This document shows, in pieces, positions 26,571-36,196 of a stretch of 64,000 nt of DNA (position 1 is the first letter of the stretch; each line of letters starts with the position of its first letter). The translations under genes and the position numbers were made by a program. Under the pieces are notes generated by a model. That model searched no databases. It had not been told where the DNA came from and saw nothing but the letters and a program-made list of their open reading frames with translations. The stretch lies in assembly GCA_024743435.1 (NCBI GenBank), contig JANSWO010000005.1, positions 186,001-250,000 on the forward strand, in the 5' to 3' direction. Source of the stretch: Pseudomonadaceae bacterium. GTDB lineage: Bacteria; Pseudomonadota; Gammaproteobacteria; Pseudomonadales; Azotimanducaceae.

Positions 26571-27833
26571 ATGAACTTAACTGACCTGAAGCGAAAACCC
26601 GTCACCGAGCTTGTCGATATGGCCCAGGAGATGGGATTGGACAATCTCGCGCGTTCTCGCAAACAGGAAGTCATCGCCGCCATCCTGCGCAAGCACGCGA
26701 AAGATGGCGAAGACATATACGGCGACGGCACACTCGAAATCCTGCAGGACGGCTTCGGTTTTCTTCGCAGCGCCGATAGCTCATACCTGGCGGGCCCCGA
26801 TGACATCTATGTGTCACCCAGCCAGATTCGGCGCTTCAACCTGCGTACCGGCGATAGCATCGCCGGGAAGATCCGGCCACCTAAAGATGGCGAGCGCTAC
26901 TTCGCGCTTTTGAAAGTCGACGAAATCAACTTCAGTGAGCCAAACGCCAAGAAGCACAAGATTCTGTTCGAGAATCTGACGCCTCTGTTCCCGGATGAGC
27001 GGCTCATGCTCGAACGCGGAAATGGCTCGACCGAGGATCTCACCGCCAGAATCATCGACCTGGTTGCACCGATCGGAAAAGGCCAGCGCGCGCTCGTCGT
27101 CTCGCCACCCAAAGCAGGTAAGACGCTGGTGCTACAGAACATCGCCCAGTCAATTACCAGCAACAATCCCGAGACCGTCCTCATCGTTCTGCTCATCGAT
27201 GAACGGCCAGAGGAGGTGACCGAAATGCAGCGCAGCGTGCGCGGCGAAGTGGTTGCCAGCACCTTTGACGAGCCACCTTCACGCCACGTGCAGGTTGCGG
27301 AGATGGTGATCGAGAAAGCCAAGCGATTGGTTGAGCACCAGAAAGACGTGGTTATTCTGCTCGACTCCATCACTCGACTCGCTCGCGCCTACAACACCAT
27401 CGTGCCGTCATCCGGCAAGGTGCTCACCGGTGGTGTCGATGCACACGCTCTGGAACGTCCGAAGCGCTTTTTCGGTGCGGCACGAAACATCGAAGAAGGC
27501 GGCAGCCTCAGCATCATCGCAACCGCATTGGTTGAGACCGGCTCAAAGATGGACGAAGTCATCTACGAGGAATTCAAAGGCACCGGTAACCAGGAACTGC
27601 ACCTGGAGCGAAAGATCGCCGAGAAGCGTGTCTATCCCGCCATCAACATCCGTCGCAGCGGAACACGGCGCGAAGAACTGCTGATGAGCGAAGACGATCT
27701 GGCTCGCGTTTGGATCCTTCGCAAGCTCCTGCACGATATGGACGACATAAACGCCATCGAGTTCATGCTGGACAAGTTGAAGGACACCAAGACCAACGAA
27801 GAGTTCTTCTCGGCTATGCGCGGCGGCAAATAA
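26571..27833 (+). CDS. rho: Transcription termination factor Rho
   Basis: 420 residues, close to the 419 of E. coli. [20 protein letters not shown] starts the N-terminal helix bundle. The primary RNA site includes DGFGFLRS near residue 62, the ATPase P-loop is PPKAGKT near 179-185, and the Walker B region is [16 protein letters not shown] near 260-275. Rho is a hexameric RNA helicase that ends transcription of untranslated RNA. The frame is open upstream to 26493, but the family start is ATG 26571. The length and full set of motifs indicate an intact gene. Confidence 0.97.
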   Translation: MNLTDLKRKPVTELVDMAQEMGLDNLARSRKQEVIAAILRKHAKDGEDIYGDGTLEILQDGFGFLRSADSSYLAGPDDIYVSPSQIRRFNLRTGDSIAGKIRPPKDGERYFALLKVDEINFSEPNAKKHKILFENLTPLFPDERLMLERGNGSTEDLTARIIDLVAPIGKGQRALVVSPPKAGKTLVLQNIAQSITSNNPETVLIVLLIDERPEEVTEMQRSVRGEVVASTFDEPPSRHVQVAEMVIEKAKRLVEHQKDVVILLDSITRLARAYNTIVPSSGKVLTGGVDAHALERPKRFFGAARNIEEGGSLSIIATALVETGSKMDEVIYEEFKGTGNQELHLERKIAEKRVYPAINIRRSGTRREELLMSEDDLARVWILRKLLHDMDDINAIEFMLDKLKDTKTNEEFFSAMRGGK

Positions 27834-28007
27834 GACCACGCGCCCTGAGCTCTTTCTTCCAAACCACGTCACGCTCGTCACGGGAGCTAACGGCGCAGCA
27901 ATCAGTCACCCACGGCGATCTCAGCAACCAAGGGACAATTAGCGTTGTCTCTGAATTTGCCGGGGCCTGCCGCGGGCATCGACGATTCAATTCGTGCCCA
28001 TCAAATA

Positions 28008-28691
28008 ATGCTTAGAGCGAACATAACCTCCATCACGGAAGGCGCGTTCACGGACATCCTGCTCGAAGCACCCGCCGGCTATTCCTTCCAGGCAGGCCAA
28101 TACGCGCCGATTGGCGAGGCTTCTCTTCCGTTCTCAATCGCGAGCGCGCCGGAGCGGCTACCAACGATACGGTTTCTGTTCCGGCACGACGGTAGCGATG
28201 CCGCCGCGCAGTTGAGCCGTGAACTCAAGCAACAAACCATTCGCATCGGGGTCGCTGCGGGCGATGTCACACGCCCGGCCACGGAAACCCGCCCACTGTC
28301 ACTGGTGTGCGCGGGCACTGGCATCAGCCAGGCGTTATCTCTTCTGGCAGCGGAAGCAGGATCAGGCAGAGCCGGTGAGTCACGGCTCTACTGGGCGCGA
28401 TCAGAAGCGGATGCCGGTATCGATTGGATTTCGTTATGCCCGGCCGCAGCCGAAGCAAGCCCGATAGAATTCATCGCCGATGACCCGAGCATTGGCCCGC
28501 GCAACCAGCTCCAGCAACAGTTGATCCTGGATGCGCGCCACTTGAAGCGCACCGATATCATCGTGTGCGGACCACCGGCATTTGCTTATCAGAGCCTGGA
28601 TTCCCTCGTTGGCGCGGGAGTACCCGAAGCTGCTATTCGGGCCGATGCGTTCAGTTACGCTCCTCGCACATCTGCGCCCGGCGCTGGCTGA
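28008..28691 (+). CDS. NAD(P)H-flavin reductase-like protein (Fre family)
   Basis: 227 residues from ATG 28008. The FAD-binding beta-barrel includes FQAGQYAPI and LPFSIASAP (RxxS-type region, about 30-50). The NAD(P)H domain includes LSLVCAGTGISQALSLLAAE near 98-117, and VCGPPAFAYQSL is near 186-197. In E. coli fre follows ubiD, and in Pseudomonas a similar reductase follows rho and ubiD. Here ubiD is missing and the reductase follows rho by about 175 bp. It has no 2Fe-2S motif. Alternative starts up to TTG 27945 exist. The reductase substrate (flavin or a partner protein) is unknown. Confidence 0.75.
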   Translation: MLRANITSITEGAFTDILLEAPAGYSFQAGQYAPIGEASLPFSIASAPERLPTIRFLFRHDGSDAAAQLSRELKQQTIRIGVAAGDVTRPATETRPLSLVCAGTGISQALSLLAAEAGSGRAGESRLYWARSEADAGIDWISLCPAAAEASPIEFIADDPSIGPRNQLQQQLILDARHLKRTDIIVCGPPAFAYQSLDSLVGAGVPEAAIRADAFSYAPRTSAPGAG

Positions 28692-28700
28692 GACTCGGCT

Positions 28701-29879
28701 CTAAAGCTCAGGCTGCGGTAACTTCGGCAGAGAGGTTGCCTGGGCGAGGTATTCACTACCGCGCTTCTCATCACCCTGAGATAGACAGAGACGGCCAAGC
28801 TCTCCGGCGACTTCCGGATCTTTGCGTAGCCGAGCACTTGCCTCGAGGTATTCCCTTGCCTGATTCCACTGCTCCTGTTTGAGCGCGATACGGCCAAGAG
28901 CCAGCAACAAGCGTGGATTGTTGGGCCGCTCTTTTAACCAGCGCTGGGCATGCACCATCTGATCGCCAGGGTCGTTCGACGGCATCGCACCGTAGAGATC
29001 GACAAGCGAGTCATCCCATTTCGCGGTCAGTGCATTGTGTAAGACGCTGGCAGCTGCTGCGCCTTCACTGTTCTCGAGCAACTGCTGTGCATACGTCAAT
29101 ACAACGTCAGCATCGCTCTTCACAGACTTCGGCAGCGCTCGCCAGGTTTCTGCAGACGGTGACTTGGCAAGCTTGGCGAGCGCGATCTTCGCTTGCAGGC
29201 TTTCTTCTTCAGCCGCATCGATTGCCTTGGCTTTTCTCAGTGATGGCAGGAGGTCCGAGAGCTTGTCGTATTCTTCGAGTTCCAGATAACACTGCTTCAC
29301 AACCGCCAGTGCACCAGGGTGTTTGGGTGATCCCGACAGCACATGCAATCCCGTCGCAAGTGCCTGCTCGGTCTGGCCTGACGCAAACTGGAATTCAGCC
29401 TGGCGCAGATCCACTGCCTGGCGACTTCCCGGCGTCGACTCACGCGCCTGGCCAAGCAGTGCATCGCGGCCTTCGTAGTCGGCAAGCTGGTGCGCCGCCC
29501 TCGCCGCACCCAAGTAGTTAACAAATGGGGTCGTCGAATGCGGCGCGGCGTCCACCAGCAAGCGACCGGCACTCTTCCAATCACCGTCAGCCAAGGCAAC
29601 CATGCCGTCGACGGTTCGTTTGCTGGACAAACGCTCGCGGCGACTACCAGACCAATTGCGGAACCGCACCCGTCCCGCGAGCAAGCGGGAAAACAGCCAG
29701 AACAGCGCGCGTACGACGATGTAGGCAAACACGAGAACGACAATCCCCGCCCAGAGGCTGGTCTCAATCGCGCTGTCGCCATACGCGATCAGTACGTAGC
29801 CAGGGTCTCTGCCGGCCAACATGCCAACAAGACCACCAAGTACCAGTGCCAGCAGCAACCAAACCAGAAGCACCTTCAC
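28701..29879 (-). CDS. hemY: HemY, TPR membrane protein of haem synthesis operon
   Basis: 392 residues. There are two N-terminal membrane helices (about 3-23 and 42-62), then a long helical region of TPR-like repeats in the periplasm or cytosol, for example RQAVDLRQAEFQFASGQTEQ and NPRLLLALGRIALKQEQWNQ. It belongs to the proteobacterial hemCDXY operon. Its biochemical role is not settled; it is not the protoporphyrinogen oxidase of the same name from Bacillus. Its start overlaps the hemX stop by four bases. Confidence 0.92.
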   Translation of the reverse strand: MKVLLVWLLLALVLGGLVGMLAGRDPGYVLIAYGDSAIETSLWAGIVVLVFAYIVVRALFWLFSRLLAGRVRFRNWSGSRRERLSSKRTVDGMVALADGDWKSAGRLLVDAAPHSTTPFVNYLGAARAAHQLADYEGRDALLGQARESTPGSRQAVDLRQAEFQFASGQTEQALATGLHVLSGSPKHPGALAVVKQCYLELEEYDKLSDLLPSLRKAKAIDAAEEESLQAKIALAKLAKSPSAETWRALPKSVKSDADVVLTYAQQLLENSEGAAAASVLHNALTAKWDDSLVDLYGAMPSNDPGDQMVHAQRWLKERPNNPRLLLALGRIALKQEQWNQAREYLEASARLRKDPEVAGELGRLCLSQGDEKRGSEYLAQATSLPKLPQPEL

Positions 29880-31159
29880 TGGATGGCTCCTCGCAACGAT
29901 TCAAGGGTCCGAAGCGACGATGAAATGTCGGGAATCGGTGCATCCAGTTGCACGCTCAGCAATTCTTCAAGCTCACCGCGAACGGCACCCACTGCAGGGT
30001 CTTGCGGATCCAGGTAGCGCTCAATCCAGGCCGCCGCATCTTCTATGCTGTGCGTGAACACCACCGAGTCTTCGCGCAGCAACGCAAGCTGGGCACGTTC
30101 AATCATCAGCCGAAGGTTCATCTCCAGGTATGCGCCTTCATCGGGACTGAGGAGCGGCTGGGCTGCCTCATCACCGCTGAGCCTGCGGAACTTAAAGTAG
30201 CCCGAGAGCTGCGAGACGAGCATTTGCCATGGCGACTCGGCGTCGGCCTGCTCGAGGGGTTCCGGTGCAAAGTAGTCCGGCACCCTCAGCGGCAGGCTCG
30301 CAAGCTTGCCCTTTAGTGCATCAAGCCGCAGGAACAATCCCTGGCGATCGCTGGCACCACGACTTTTTAAGGACAGCATCTCGTCGGCTAGCGCCGCCCG
30401 GACCGGGTGTAGGGCAAAATCGTCCAGCTCGGTCAGGATCGCATCCGCCGTAGACAGCAATTGCAGTGCGGTTTTGGCATCGCGTTCCATCAGTGCCCGA
30501 TGGTTGGCGATGCGCAGCAAATACTCGACCTCCGCGATTTTCCAACGATCTTCCGTCGGCGGGCCCGCCGTTATCGCTTCGTTCAAACTCGCAACCAACG
30601 CGGACTCGCTATCTGCGCGGCGCTTCTCAACGTCTGCCAGGTCAGCCGAGAGTTGCGCTCTGACGCTTTCGAGTTGTTCGGTAATGTCCGAGGTGACGTT
30701 GTTTTGCTCCGCCGCAACGGAGGTGAGCTGCGCGTTCACTTCATCGAGCGGGTTGTCGTAGTAGACGCGATAGTAGAGATAGCCCGTTCCGCCCACAGCG
30801 ACCAGCGCAAGCAGGAAAGCGAGCCAGCCGATAAGGGAGCCTTTGGCTTTCTTTGGCTCTTGCATCGTTTCAGTTCGTTCGGCAGCAGCTGTGTCTTTCT
30901 CAGCCACGGGTTCTTGCTCAGCAACGGATTCTTTTTCGACCGCGCTTTGAGTTTCCTTACCCGCTGAACCCGCTGAAGGCTCTTTACCCGCTGAAGGCTC
31001 CTTATCCGCTGAAGGCTCCTTACCCGCTGAAGGCTCTTGCCCTGCTGCAGATTCGATATCGGCCCCGGTTTCTGCGGCCGTGGTATCAGCGGCGTCGATA
31101 TCCTGCGGATCGCTCGATTCGCTTTGATCGTCAGGTTTCGGCTCGCGTGGCTCAGTCAT
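29876..31159 (-). CDS. hemX: HemX family membrane protein
   Basis: 427 residues from ATG 31159 (MTEPREPK). The N-terminal ~105 residues are acidic and disordered, with four GKEPSA-like repeats. One membrane helix follows (GWLAFLLALVAVGGTGYLYY), then a coiled coil and a helical domain (EVEYLLRIANHRALMERDAKT in two parts) typical of HemX. Older annotations call it uroporphyrinogen-III methyltransferase, but no SAM site is present. It is coupled to hemY by ATGA. An alternative start at 31207 adds 16 residues close to the hemD stop. Confidence 0.88.
   Translation of the reverse strand: MTEPREPKPDDQSESSDPQDIDAADTTAAETGADIESAAGQEPSAGKEPSADKEPSAGKEPSAGSAGKETQSAVEKESVAEQEPVAEKDTAAAERTETMQEPKKAKGSLIGWLAFLLALVAVGGTGYLYYRVYYDNPLDEVNAQLTSVAAEQNNVTSDITEQLESVRAQLSADLADVEKRRADSESALVASLNEAITAGPPTEDRWKIAEVEYLLRIANHRALMERDAKTALQLLSTADAILTELDDFALHPVRAALADEMLSLKSRGASDRQGLFLRLDALKGKLASLPLRVPDYFAPEPLEQADAESPWQMLVSQLSGYFKFRRLSGDEAAQPLLSPDEGAYLEMNLRLMIERAQLALLREDSVVFTHSIEDAAAWIERYLDPQDPAVGAVRGELEELLSVQLDAPIPDISSSLRTLESLRGAIQ
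30972..31043 (-). repeat. 18-bp tandem repeat inside hemX
   Basis: Four consecutive 18-bp units (plus-strand form GCTGAAGGCTCYTTAYCC, last unit diverged) at 30972-30989, 30990-31007, 31008-31025 and 31026-31043. Each codes for a six-residue GKEPSA-like unit in the disordered N-terminal region. Confidence 0.85.
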
Positions 31160-31234
31160 AAATAGCTCATCAGTCTGAAGATGCTCCCGGCCAGGCACTG
31201 GCTGCATGAGCAGCCTGCGCGGATCGGTCGCTGT

Positions 31235-31921
31235 TCAACGGTCTCTGGCAATGGCAGCCAGGGTCGCGGCCACCCGATGGGCCTCCGCACCGCCGCTATT
31301 ATGGACGTTTTCAAAACCTTTCGTCGCGGCTAAGTCAGCAAGGCGTGTGGAGGCGACAACGACCGCTCGACGCTTATCCCAGGGCGATGCAACAAGCGCC
31401 TCAAGAGCCTGGGCGCTCGCGATCTCGACCACGCGAGCTTCCGGCACAGCTGACAGCCGAACCTTGCGCCGCCGATACAGCTCAAGCCGGGAAAGCGTGC
31501 AGTCCTCGGCTTGGATGGCCGCTTCAAGCAACCCACGGCCACCAATGCCACACGCAAGGACAACTGTTTCGCCGGGGTGAAGCTGCTCCTTCAGCATGGC
31601 GACAAGCCCTTCCGAGGTAGCTTCCTCCGGATGCTCGACACAGGCTGTTGCGATGCCCAGCGAAGAGGCTAGAGCTCGGGCCGTCTCTTCGCCAACACAA
31701 ACCCACCGTCTGGCCAGATCACACCGGCCGGCTAACAACCGCGCGGCATGAACCGACACGCAAACGCCCAGATCAAAGCACTCATCGGGCAGGCTCTGTT
31801 TGAGTGGCTCGATGCTCAGCAACGGCTGCGCCAGCACGGTGAGCTTCAAATCACGGCAAGCATCAACCAGCCGGCTGGCGGCGGGCTCGGTGCGGGTTAT
31901 CCAAACCGCGGCGGTCGTCAA
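31235..31921 (-). CDS. hemD: Uroporphyrinogen-III synthase
   Basis: 228 residues. It starts MTTAAVWITRTEPAASRLVD and has the loose two-domain pattern of HemD: GVCVSVHAARLLAG, WVCVGEETARALASSLGI near residues 73-90, GLLEAAIQAEDC, and a second half ending AEAHRVAATLAAIARDR. HemD closes hydroxymethylbilane into uroporphyrinogen III. The family is poorly conserved, but the place between hemC (47 bp upstream) and hemX confirms the call. Confidence 0.9.
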   Translation of the reverse strand: MTTAAVWITRTEPAASRLVDACRDLKLTVLAQPLLSIEPLKQSLPDECFDLGVCVSVHAARLLAGRCDLARRWVCVGEETARALASSLGIATACVEHPEEATSEGLVAMLKEQLHPGETVVLACGIGGRGLLEAAIQAEDCTLSRLELYRRRKVRLSAVPEARVVEIASAQALEALVASPWDKRRAVVVASTRLADLAATKGFENVHNSGGAEAHRVAATLAAIARDR

Positions 31922-31968
31922 GTTGAGACCCCCTTAGCGGATGAGTCGGGCCCCGTCATACAGACAAC

Positions 31969-32868
31969 TCAGGCCAGTAACTCATTCGCGCCCTGGCCGA
32001 GAAGGTCAGCAACGACGGCGTTCGCCGCCTGTGCCCCATCAGCATGCTGATGCTCCGCGTGCAGCAATCGCACTCCGTCCGGGCTTGCAACTCGGGCACG
32101 CAGCCATACCTCGTTGTCGCGCATTTGGGCGTGGGCCGCGACGGGTGCCGTGCAATCCGCCTGTAGACCAGCACTCACCCCGCGTTCGGCTTCGACGCAG
32201 GACATCACCCGCGCATCAGCTAGCTGAGCCACGATGTCACGAACTTCAGATGCTGAATCGAGAACCTCAATACCAAGCGCGCCCTGACCGGCCGATGGCA
32301 GACAAACGTCGAACGGCAACTCCTGAGTAATACGCGCAGCCAGCTCCAGGCGAACCAGGCCAGCTTTCGCCAGCACGATGGCATCGAATTCGCCCGCATC
32401 CAGCTTGGCAAGCCGAGTGCCGACATTGCCTCGAATGGAGCGCACTTGCAGATCCGGGCGAACATGAAGAATCTGGCTGGCCCGGCGCAGGCTGCTGGAG
32501 CCAACCACCGCGCCATTCGACAGCCGGGCGAGCGTTTCGCCATCGCGACTGACGAGCACATCGCTTGGGTCTTCACGGTAACCGATCGCGGCCAGTTCGA
32601 AAGGTGACTCCATAACTGCGGGGACATCTTTCATCGAATGCACACACAGGTGCGCTCGACCGTCGAGCAATGCCTGCTCCAGCTCCTTCACGAACAACGC
32701 TTTGCCACCGATCTCAGATAGCGGCGATGACAACCAGCGATCGCCCTTGGTGGTGATTCCAAGCAGCTCCACCTCATCAACCGCGGGCAGCGCCTCAAGT
32801 TCGGAGCGGATAAATTCTGCCTGCCATAGAGCCAGTTTGCTTTGACGGGTTGCGATGACGAGCTTCAT
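31969..32868 (-). CDS. hemC: Hydroxymethylbilane synthase (porphobilinogen deaminase)
   Basis: 299 residues. It starts MKLVIATRQSKLALWQAEFI. HSMKDVPAVME lies near residues 76-86, SSLRRASQILHVRPDL near 124-139 and IRGNVGTRLAKLD near 144-156. The cofactor cysteine is in AGLQADCTAPVAAHA near 235-249, which binds the dipyrromethane primer. It polymerises four porphobilinogen units. The start overlaps the end of algR by four bases, as in the algR-hemC junction of Pseudomonas. Confidence 0.95.
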   Translation of the reverse strand: MKLVIATRQSKLALWQAEFIRSELEALPAVDEVELLGITTKGDRWLSSPLSEIGGKALFVKELEQALLDGRAHLCVHSMKDVPAVMESPFELAAIGYREDPSDVLVSRDGETLARLSNGAVVGSSSLRRASQILHVRPDLQVRSIRGNVGTRLAKLDAGEFDAIVLAKAGLVRLELAARITQELPFDVCLPSAGQGALGIEVLDSASEVRDIVAQLADARVMSCVEAERGVSAGLQADCTAPVAAHAQMRDNEVWLRARVASPDGVRLLHAEHQHADGAQAANAVVADLLGQGANELLA

Positions 32869-33590
32869 AGCTGCTTCACCAACTTTCTAACGCCGGCCAC
32901 GTGCCGACGTGATATGACCAGCAGTTCGTCCACGTCCGCGAGACGAACCGAAAAGTGGCCATCATCGTCTCGCTCAAGGCCGGCAATATGGCGCACGGAA
33001 ACCAGCGAGTTTCGATGAATTCGCACGAAGCGCTCACCAAATTCATCTTCCAGTTCACGCAGCGTGTCATCGATGATGAGTTCACCCTCACCGTGGCGTA
33101 CGGTGACGTACTTCTGATCGGCCTGAAAGTAGCGCACATCGTTAATGGGAACTAACTCGATACCACGCCGAGTACGTGCGCAGATATGCGTGCGCACGGC
33201 TTCACTCTCCGGCGTCAACGTCTGGAGCTGCGCCTTGTTCACCCGGCCCGCTTTGGTCAGCGCCTGCTTCAGATCATCCCGGCGCACCGGTTTCAAAAGG
33301 TAGCCCACCGCACTCACATCGAACGCTTCGATCGCGTGTTCCTCATAAGCGGTGCAAAAAATAACGGCAGGCGGCTCTTCGAGTTCAGCGATGTGAGAGG
33401 CAGCCTCCAATCCGTCCATGCCGGGCATACGTATATCCAGCAGCACGAGATCGGGCAGGAGCTTGTTGACCTGTTCGATCGCATCAATGCCGTTGACCGC
33501 CTCGCCAACACACTCAGCGTCGCTGTCATCGAGCATTCTGCGCAGGCGATCACGCGCCAGTTGCTCATCGTCTACCACCAGCACTCGCAT
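32865..33590 (-). CDS. algR: LytTR-type response regulator AlgR
   Basis: 241 residues. The receiver domain carries DDE at residues 7-9, the phosphorylation Asp in VLLDIRMPGMDG near residue 54, and the switch Lys in LLKPVRRDDL. The C-terminal LytTR DNA-binding domain includes ARTRRGIELVPINDVRYFQA and RFVRIHRNSLVSVRHI. In Pseudomonas AlgR controls alginate, twitching and virulence genes. Here the partner kinase gene upstream overlaps it by one to three bases. The targets in this organism are unknown. Confidence 0.93.
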   Translation of the reverse strand: MRVLVVDDEQLARDRLRRMLDDSDAECVGEAVNGIDAIEQVNKLLPDLVLLDIRMPGMDGLEAASHIAELEEPPAVIFCTAYEEHAIEAFDVSAVGYLLKPVRRDDLKQALTKAGRVNKAQLQTLTPESEAVRTHICARTRRGIELVPINDVRYFQADQKYVTVRHGEGELIIDDTLRELEDEFGERFVRIHRNSLVSVRHIAGLERDDDGHFSVRLADVDELLVISRRHVAGVRKLVKQL

Positions 33591-34711
33591 CAGCGTTCAC
33601 CGTCTCTATCTGTATCAATGGGAATCTCGAGCGTCACCTCGTAATGATGATCGGACGCCAGATTGCGCAAGCTGGCCCGACTGCCATAGAGCGCCTGCAG
33701 CCGGCTACGAATGTTCTGTATCGCCATACGGTTTCCTTCGCTGGTCGACTGACTGTCCTCGTCGGGCAACGGATTTCGAATCATGATCTTGAGAGCCCCA
33801 TCGCCATTGCCGACCACAACGTCAATCAGACCACCATCCGGCCGCGGCTGGATGCCGTGATAGATCGCATTTTCGAGCAATGGCTGCAACGTTAATAGCG
33901 GAATCCGAATGCGCCGAGGCACCACCTCTGGCGCAACCGACCACTCAATCTGCAAGCGGTCGCCAAGCCTGAGTTGCTCAATACGAGCATAGCGGCGGCA
34001 TAGGTCCAGCTCATCGTCCAACCAAACCTGATTACCTGCATCGTTAAGACTGGCGCGGAACAACTCCGACAGATCCAGTACGACGTCCTCCGCCGCATCC
34101 GGGTCTGTGGCGATGAGGCTGGCAATGATATTCATACTATTGAATAGAAAGTGAGGCCGAATACGCGATTGCAGCGCCTGGATCCGGGATTGCAGCTCAG
34201 CCTGCTCTCGCTGGCGAAGCTGCTGCTGAACATAGAAGTACCGCAGCGCCAGCCCGGCGATGATGCCGGCAATGACCAACTGAGCCCGAATCGTCGTCCA
34301 ATCCAAGCTCACTGAGAAACCATCACCGGAGAGGATGAGATCAGCGGCAACACCGACGATGAACGTCACGGTCAGGACAATACCGAAGGCAACCAACGCG
34401 CCCGGCACTACTCCAAGCCTTGCTAACAGACGCCTGGTCGAACACAGGATTCCGGCACTGGTCAGGGTTATCCACTGCACAAACAGCGACAGCAGCGCGA
34501 AACGTCCCCAGGAGACCTCGCCGGCAAAAAGAAGCACGACGGCCAGCAGCTCAGCAACCAGTACCAGCAGCGACAAAGCCGTTGCATTGCACAGGTCAGG
34601 GATAAGATATCCGGCGCCCGATGCGCTCAGCTCTTCCACCGGATTAGAGCCAGGGGCCACGGCGCGGGCGTTGCTATACTGGCCGACGTTTTCAGATCCG
34701 CTAGTACTCAC
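33590..34711 (-). CDS. algZ: Sensor histidine kinase AlgZ/FimS
   Basis: 373 residues. There are four to five membrane helices within about residues 40-160, then the LytS-type kinase region with the phosphoacceptor in [16 protein letters not shown], and [18 protein letters not shown] as the N-box. The late G-boxes typical of classical kinases are weak, as known for AlgZ. It pairs with AlgR. The GTG start at 34711 lies only 8 bp from the divergent argH start codon. An argH -10 element lies inside its first codons, so a start further downstream is possible, although none is obvious. Confidence 0.9.
   Translation of the reverse strand: MSTSGSENVGQYSNARAVAPGSNPVEELSASGAGYLIPDLCNATALSLLVLVAELLAVVLLFAGEVSWGRFALLSLFVQWITLTSAGILCSTRRLLARLGVVPGALVAFGIVLTVTFIVGVAADLILSGDGFSVSLDWTTIRAQLVIAGIIAGLALRYFYVQQQLRQREQAELQSRIQALQSRIRPHFLFNSMNIIASLIATDPDAAEDVVLDLSELFRASLNDAGNQVWLDDELDLCRRYARIEQLRLGDRLQIEWSVAPEVVPRRIRIPLLTLQPLLENAIYHGIQPRPDGGLIDVVVGNGDGALKIMIRNPLPDEDSQSTSEGNRMAIQNIRSRLQALYGSRASLRNLASDHHYEVTLEIPIDTDRDGER
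34675..34680 (+). promoter_or_regulatory. Candidate extended -10 element for argH
   Basis: TGCTATACT is an extended -10 (TG-N-TATACT) whose TATACT ends 39 bp before the argH ATG. It lies within the 5' coding part of algZ on the opposite strand. Confidence 0.45.
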
Positions 34712-34719
34712 AGGCCACC

Positions 34720-36147
34720 ATGACCAGCAGCAATTCCAACTCGCAACCCCCGGGTAATCAAAACGACAACCCAGCAGACAAGCTGTGGGGTGGCCGATTT
34801 ACCGAAGCCACCGATACATTTGTTGAGGTATTCACGGCATCCGTATCCTTCGATCAGCGCCTGTATCGACAGGACATCACCGGCTCGATCGCTCACGCAA
34901 ACATGTTAGCCCACGTCGGCGTTCTTACCGGCGAGGAGGCGGATTTGATCGTAGCGGGATTGCAGAGCATCCACAAAGACATCGAAGCGGGCCAGTTCGA
35001 GTGGCGCGTGGACCTCGAAGACGTACACATGAATATCGAGGCCGCCCTCACTGAGAAGGTCGGCGCCGTTGGCAAGAAGCTACACACCGGTCGGTCACGG
35101 AACGATCAGGTGGCCACCGACATCCGCCTCTATCTCCGCGATGAGCTGGACGCCATCGATGCGCAAATCGGAGAGCTGCAACGGGTATTGCTGGATCTGG
35201 CTGAGCGCAACACCGATACGGTCATGCCGGGTTTCACACACCTGCAGGCCGCCCAGCCCGTCACCTTTGGTCATCACATACTGGCCTGGTTCGAAATGCT
35301 GTCACGGGATCGCGCACGGTTTGCCGACTGCCGCGAGCGAACCAATGTGCTGCCCCTGGGCGCAGCTGCGCTCGCCGGCACGACGTTTCCTATCGATCGT
35401 CAGCACGTGGCCGATGCGCTCGGCTTCAGCGCTATCGCTGCTAACTCACTGGACGCGGTAAGTGATCGGGATTTCGCTATCGAATTCACAGCGGCAAGTT
35501 CGCTGATGATGATGCACTTTTCCCGATGGTGCGAAGAACTCGTTTTGTGGACGTCGCAGCAGTTTGGGTTTATCAACCTGCCAGACCGGTTCTGCACCGG
35601 CTCATCAATCATGCCGCAGAAGAAAAATCCGGATGTGCCTGAGCTGATTCGCGGTAAAACGGGCCGAGTCTACGGCCACCTGACCTCACTGCTGACACTC
35701 ATGAAGAGCCAACCGCTGGCCTACAACAAGGACAACCAGGAAGACAAAGAACCGCTGTTCGATGCGGTCGACACCGTGCGCAACTGCCTCACTGCCCTGA
35801 CAGGCATGCTCGCGTTTGTCGAAACGAGGCCCGACGTACTGGCCGACGCGGCAGGACGAGGCTATAGCACCGCCACAGACCTGGCCGACTACCTGGTCCG
35901 CAATGGCGTGGCATTCCGCGACTCGCATGACATCGTAGGCCGGGTGGTGGCCAAAGCTGTCGAGCGCGGCTGCGCGTTGGACGAGCTGAGTGATGCCGAC
36001 TTCGCGGGCATATCAAACGCTCTCGATGCAGGGGCAAGAGAGGTCCTTTCGCTTCAAGCCTCGGTGGCTGCGCGCAACCACTTCGGCGGCACCGCCCCGG
36101 AACAGGTTCGTCAGAGGATAAGAGCAGCCAGAACAGCGCTTGACTGA
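34720..36147 (+). CDS. argH: Argininosuccinate lyase
   Basis: 475 residues. An N-terminal extension of about 20 residues (Asn/Gln/Pro-rich) precedes the family start [24 protein letters not shown] lies near residues 124-135, and the fumarase/aspartase signature [12 protein letters not shown] near 296-307 carries the catalytic serine. It cleaves argininosuccinate to arginine and fumarate, the last step of arginine synthesis. The ATG at 34720 is the only plausible start. It is divergent from algZ, the same neighbourhood as in Pseudomonas. Confidence 0.95.
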   Translation: MTSSNSNSQPPGNQNDNPADKLWGGRFTEATDTFVEVFTASVSFDQRLYRQDITGSIAHANMLAHVGVLTGEEADLIVAGLQSIHKDIEAGQFEWRVDLEDVHMNIEAALTEKVGAVGKKLHTGRSRNDQVATDIRLYLRDELDAIDAQIGELQRVLLDLAERNTDTVMPGFTHLQAAQPVTFGHHILAWFEMLSRDRARFADCRERTNVLPLGAAALAGTTFPIDRQHVADALGFSAIAANSLDAVSDRDFAIEFTAASSLMMMHFSRWCEELVLWTSQQFGFINLPDRFCTGSSIMPQKKNPDVPELIRGKTGRVYGHLTSLLTLMKSQPLAYNKDNQEDKEPLFDAVDTVRNCLTALTGMLAFVETRPDVLADAAGRGYSTATDLADYLVRNGVAFRDSHDIVGRVVAKAVERGCALDELSDADFAGISNALDAGAREVLSLQASVAARNHFGGTAPEQVRQRIRAARTALD

Positions 36148-36151
36148 ATAT

Positions 36152-36165
36152 TAGAACGCGTTACA
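36152..36165. promoter_or_regulatory. Operator-like palindrome in the P450 promoter
   Basis: TAGAACGCGTTACA contains the perfect core AACGCGTT and matches 11 of 14 bases of the palindrome TGTAACACGTTACA found upstream of the Old Yellow Enzyme gene (39402-39415). It lies between a -35 TTGACT (36140-36145) and a -10 TACATT (36162-36167, 16-bp spacing), where a repressor would block polymerase. Confidence 0.55.
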
Positions 36166-36196
36166 TTATCCCGATAGAGAATCGGGAGCGACCTAG

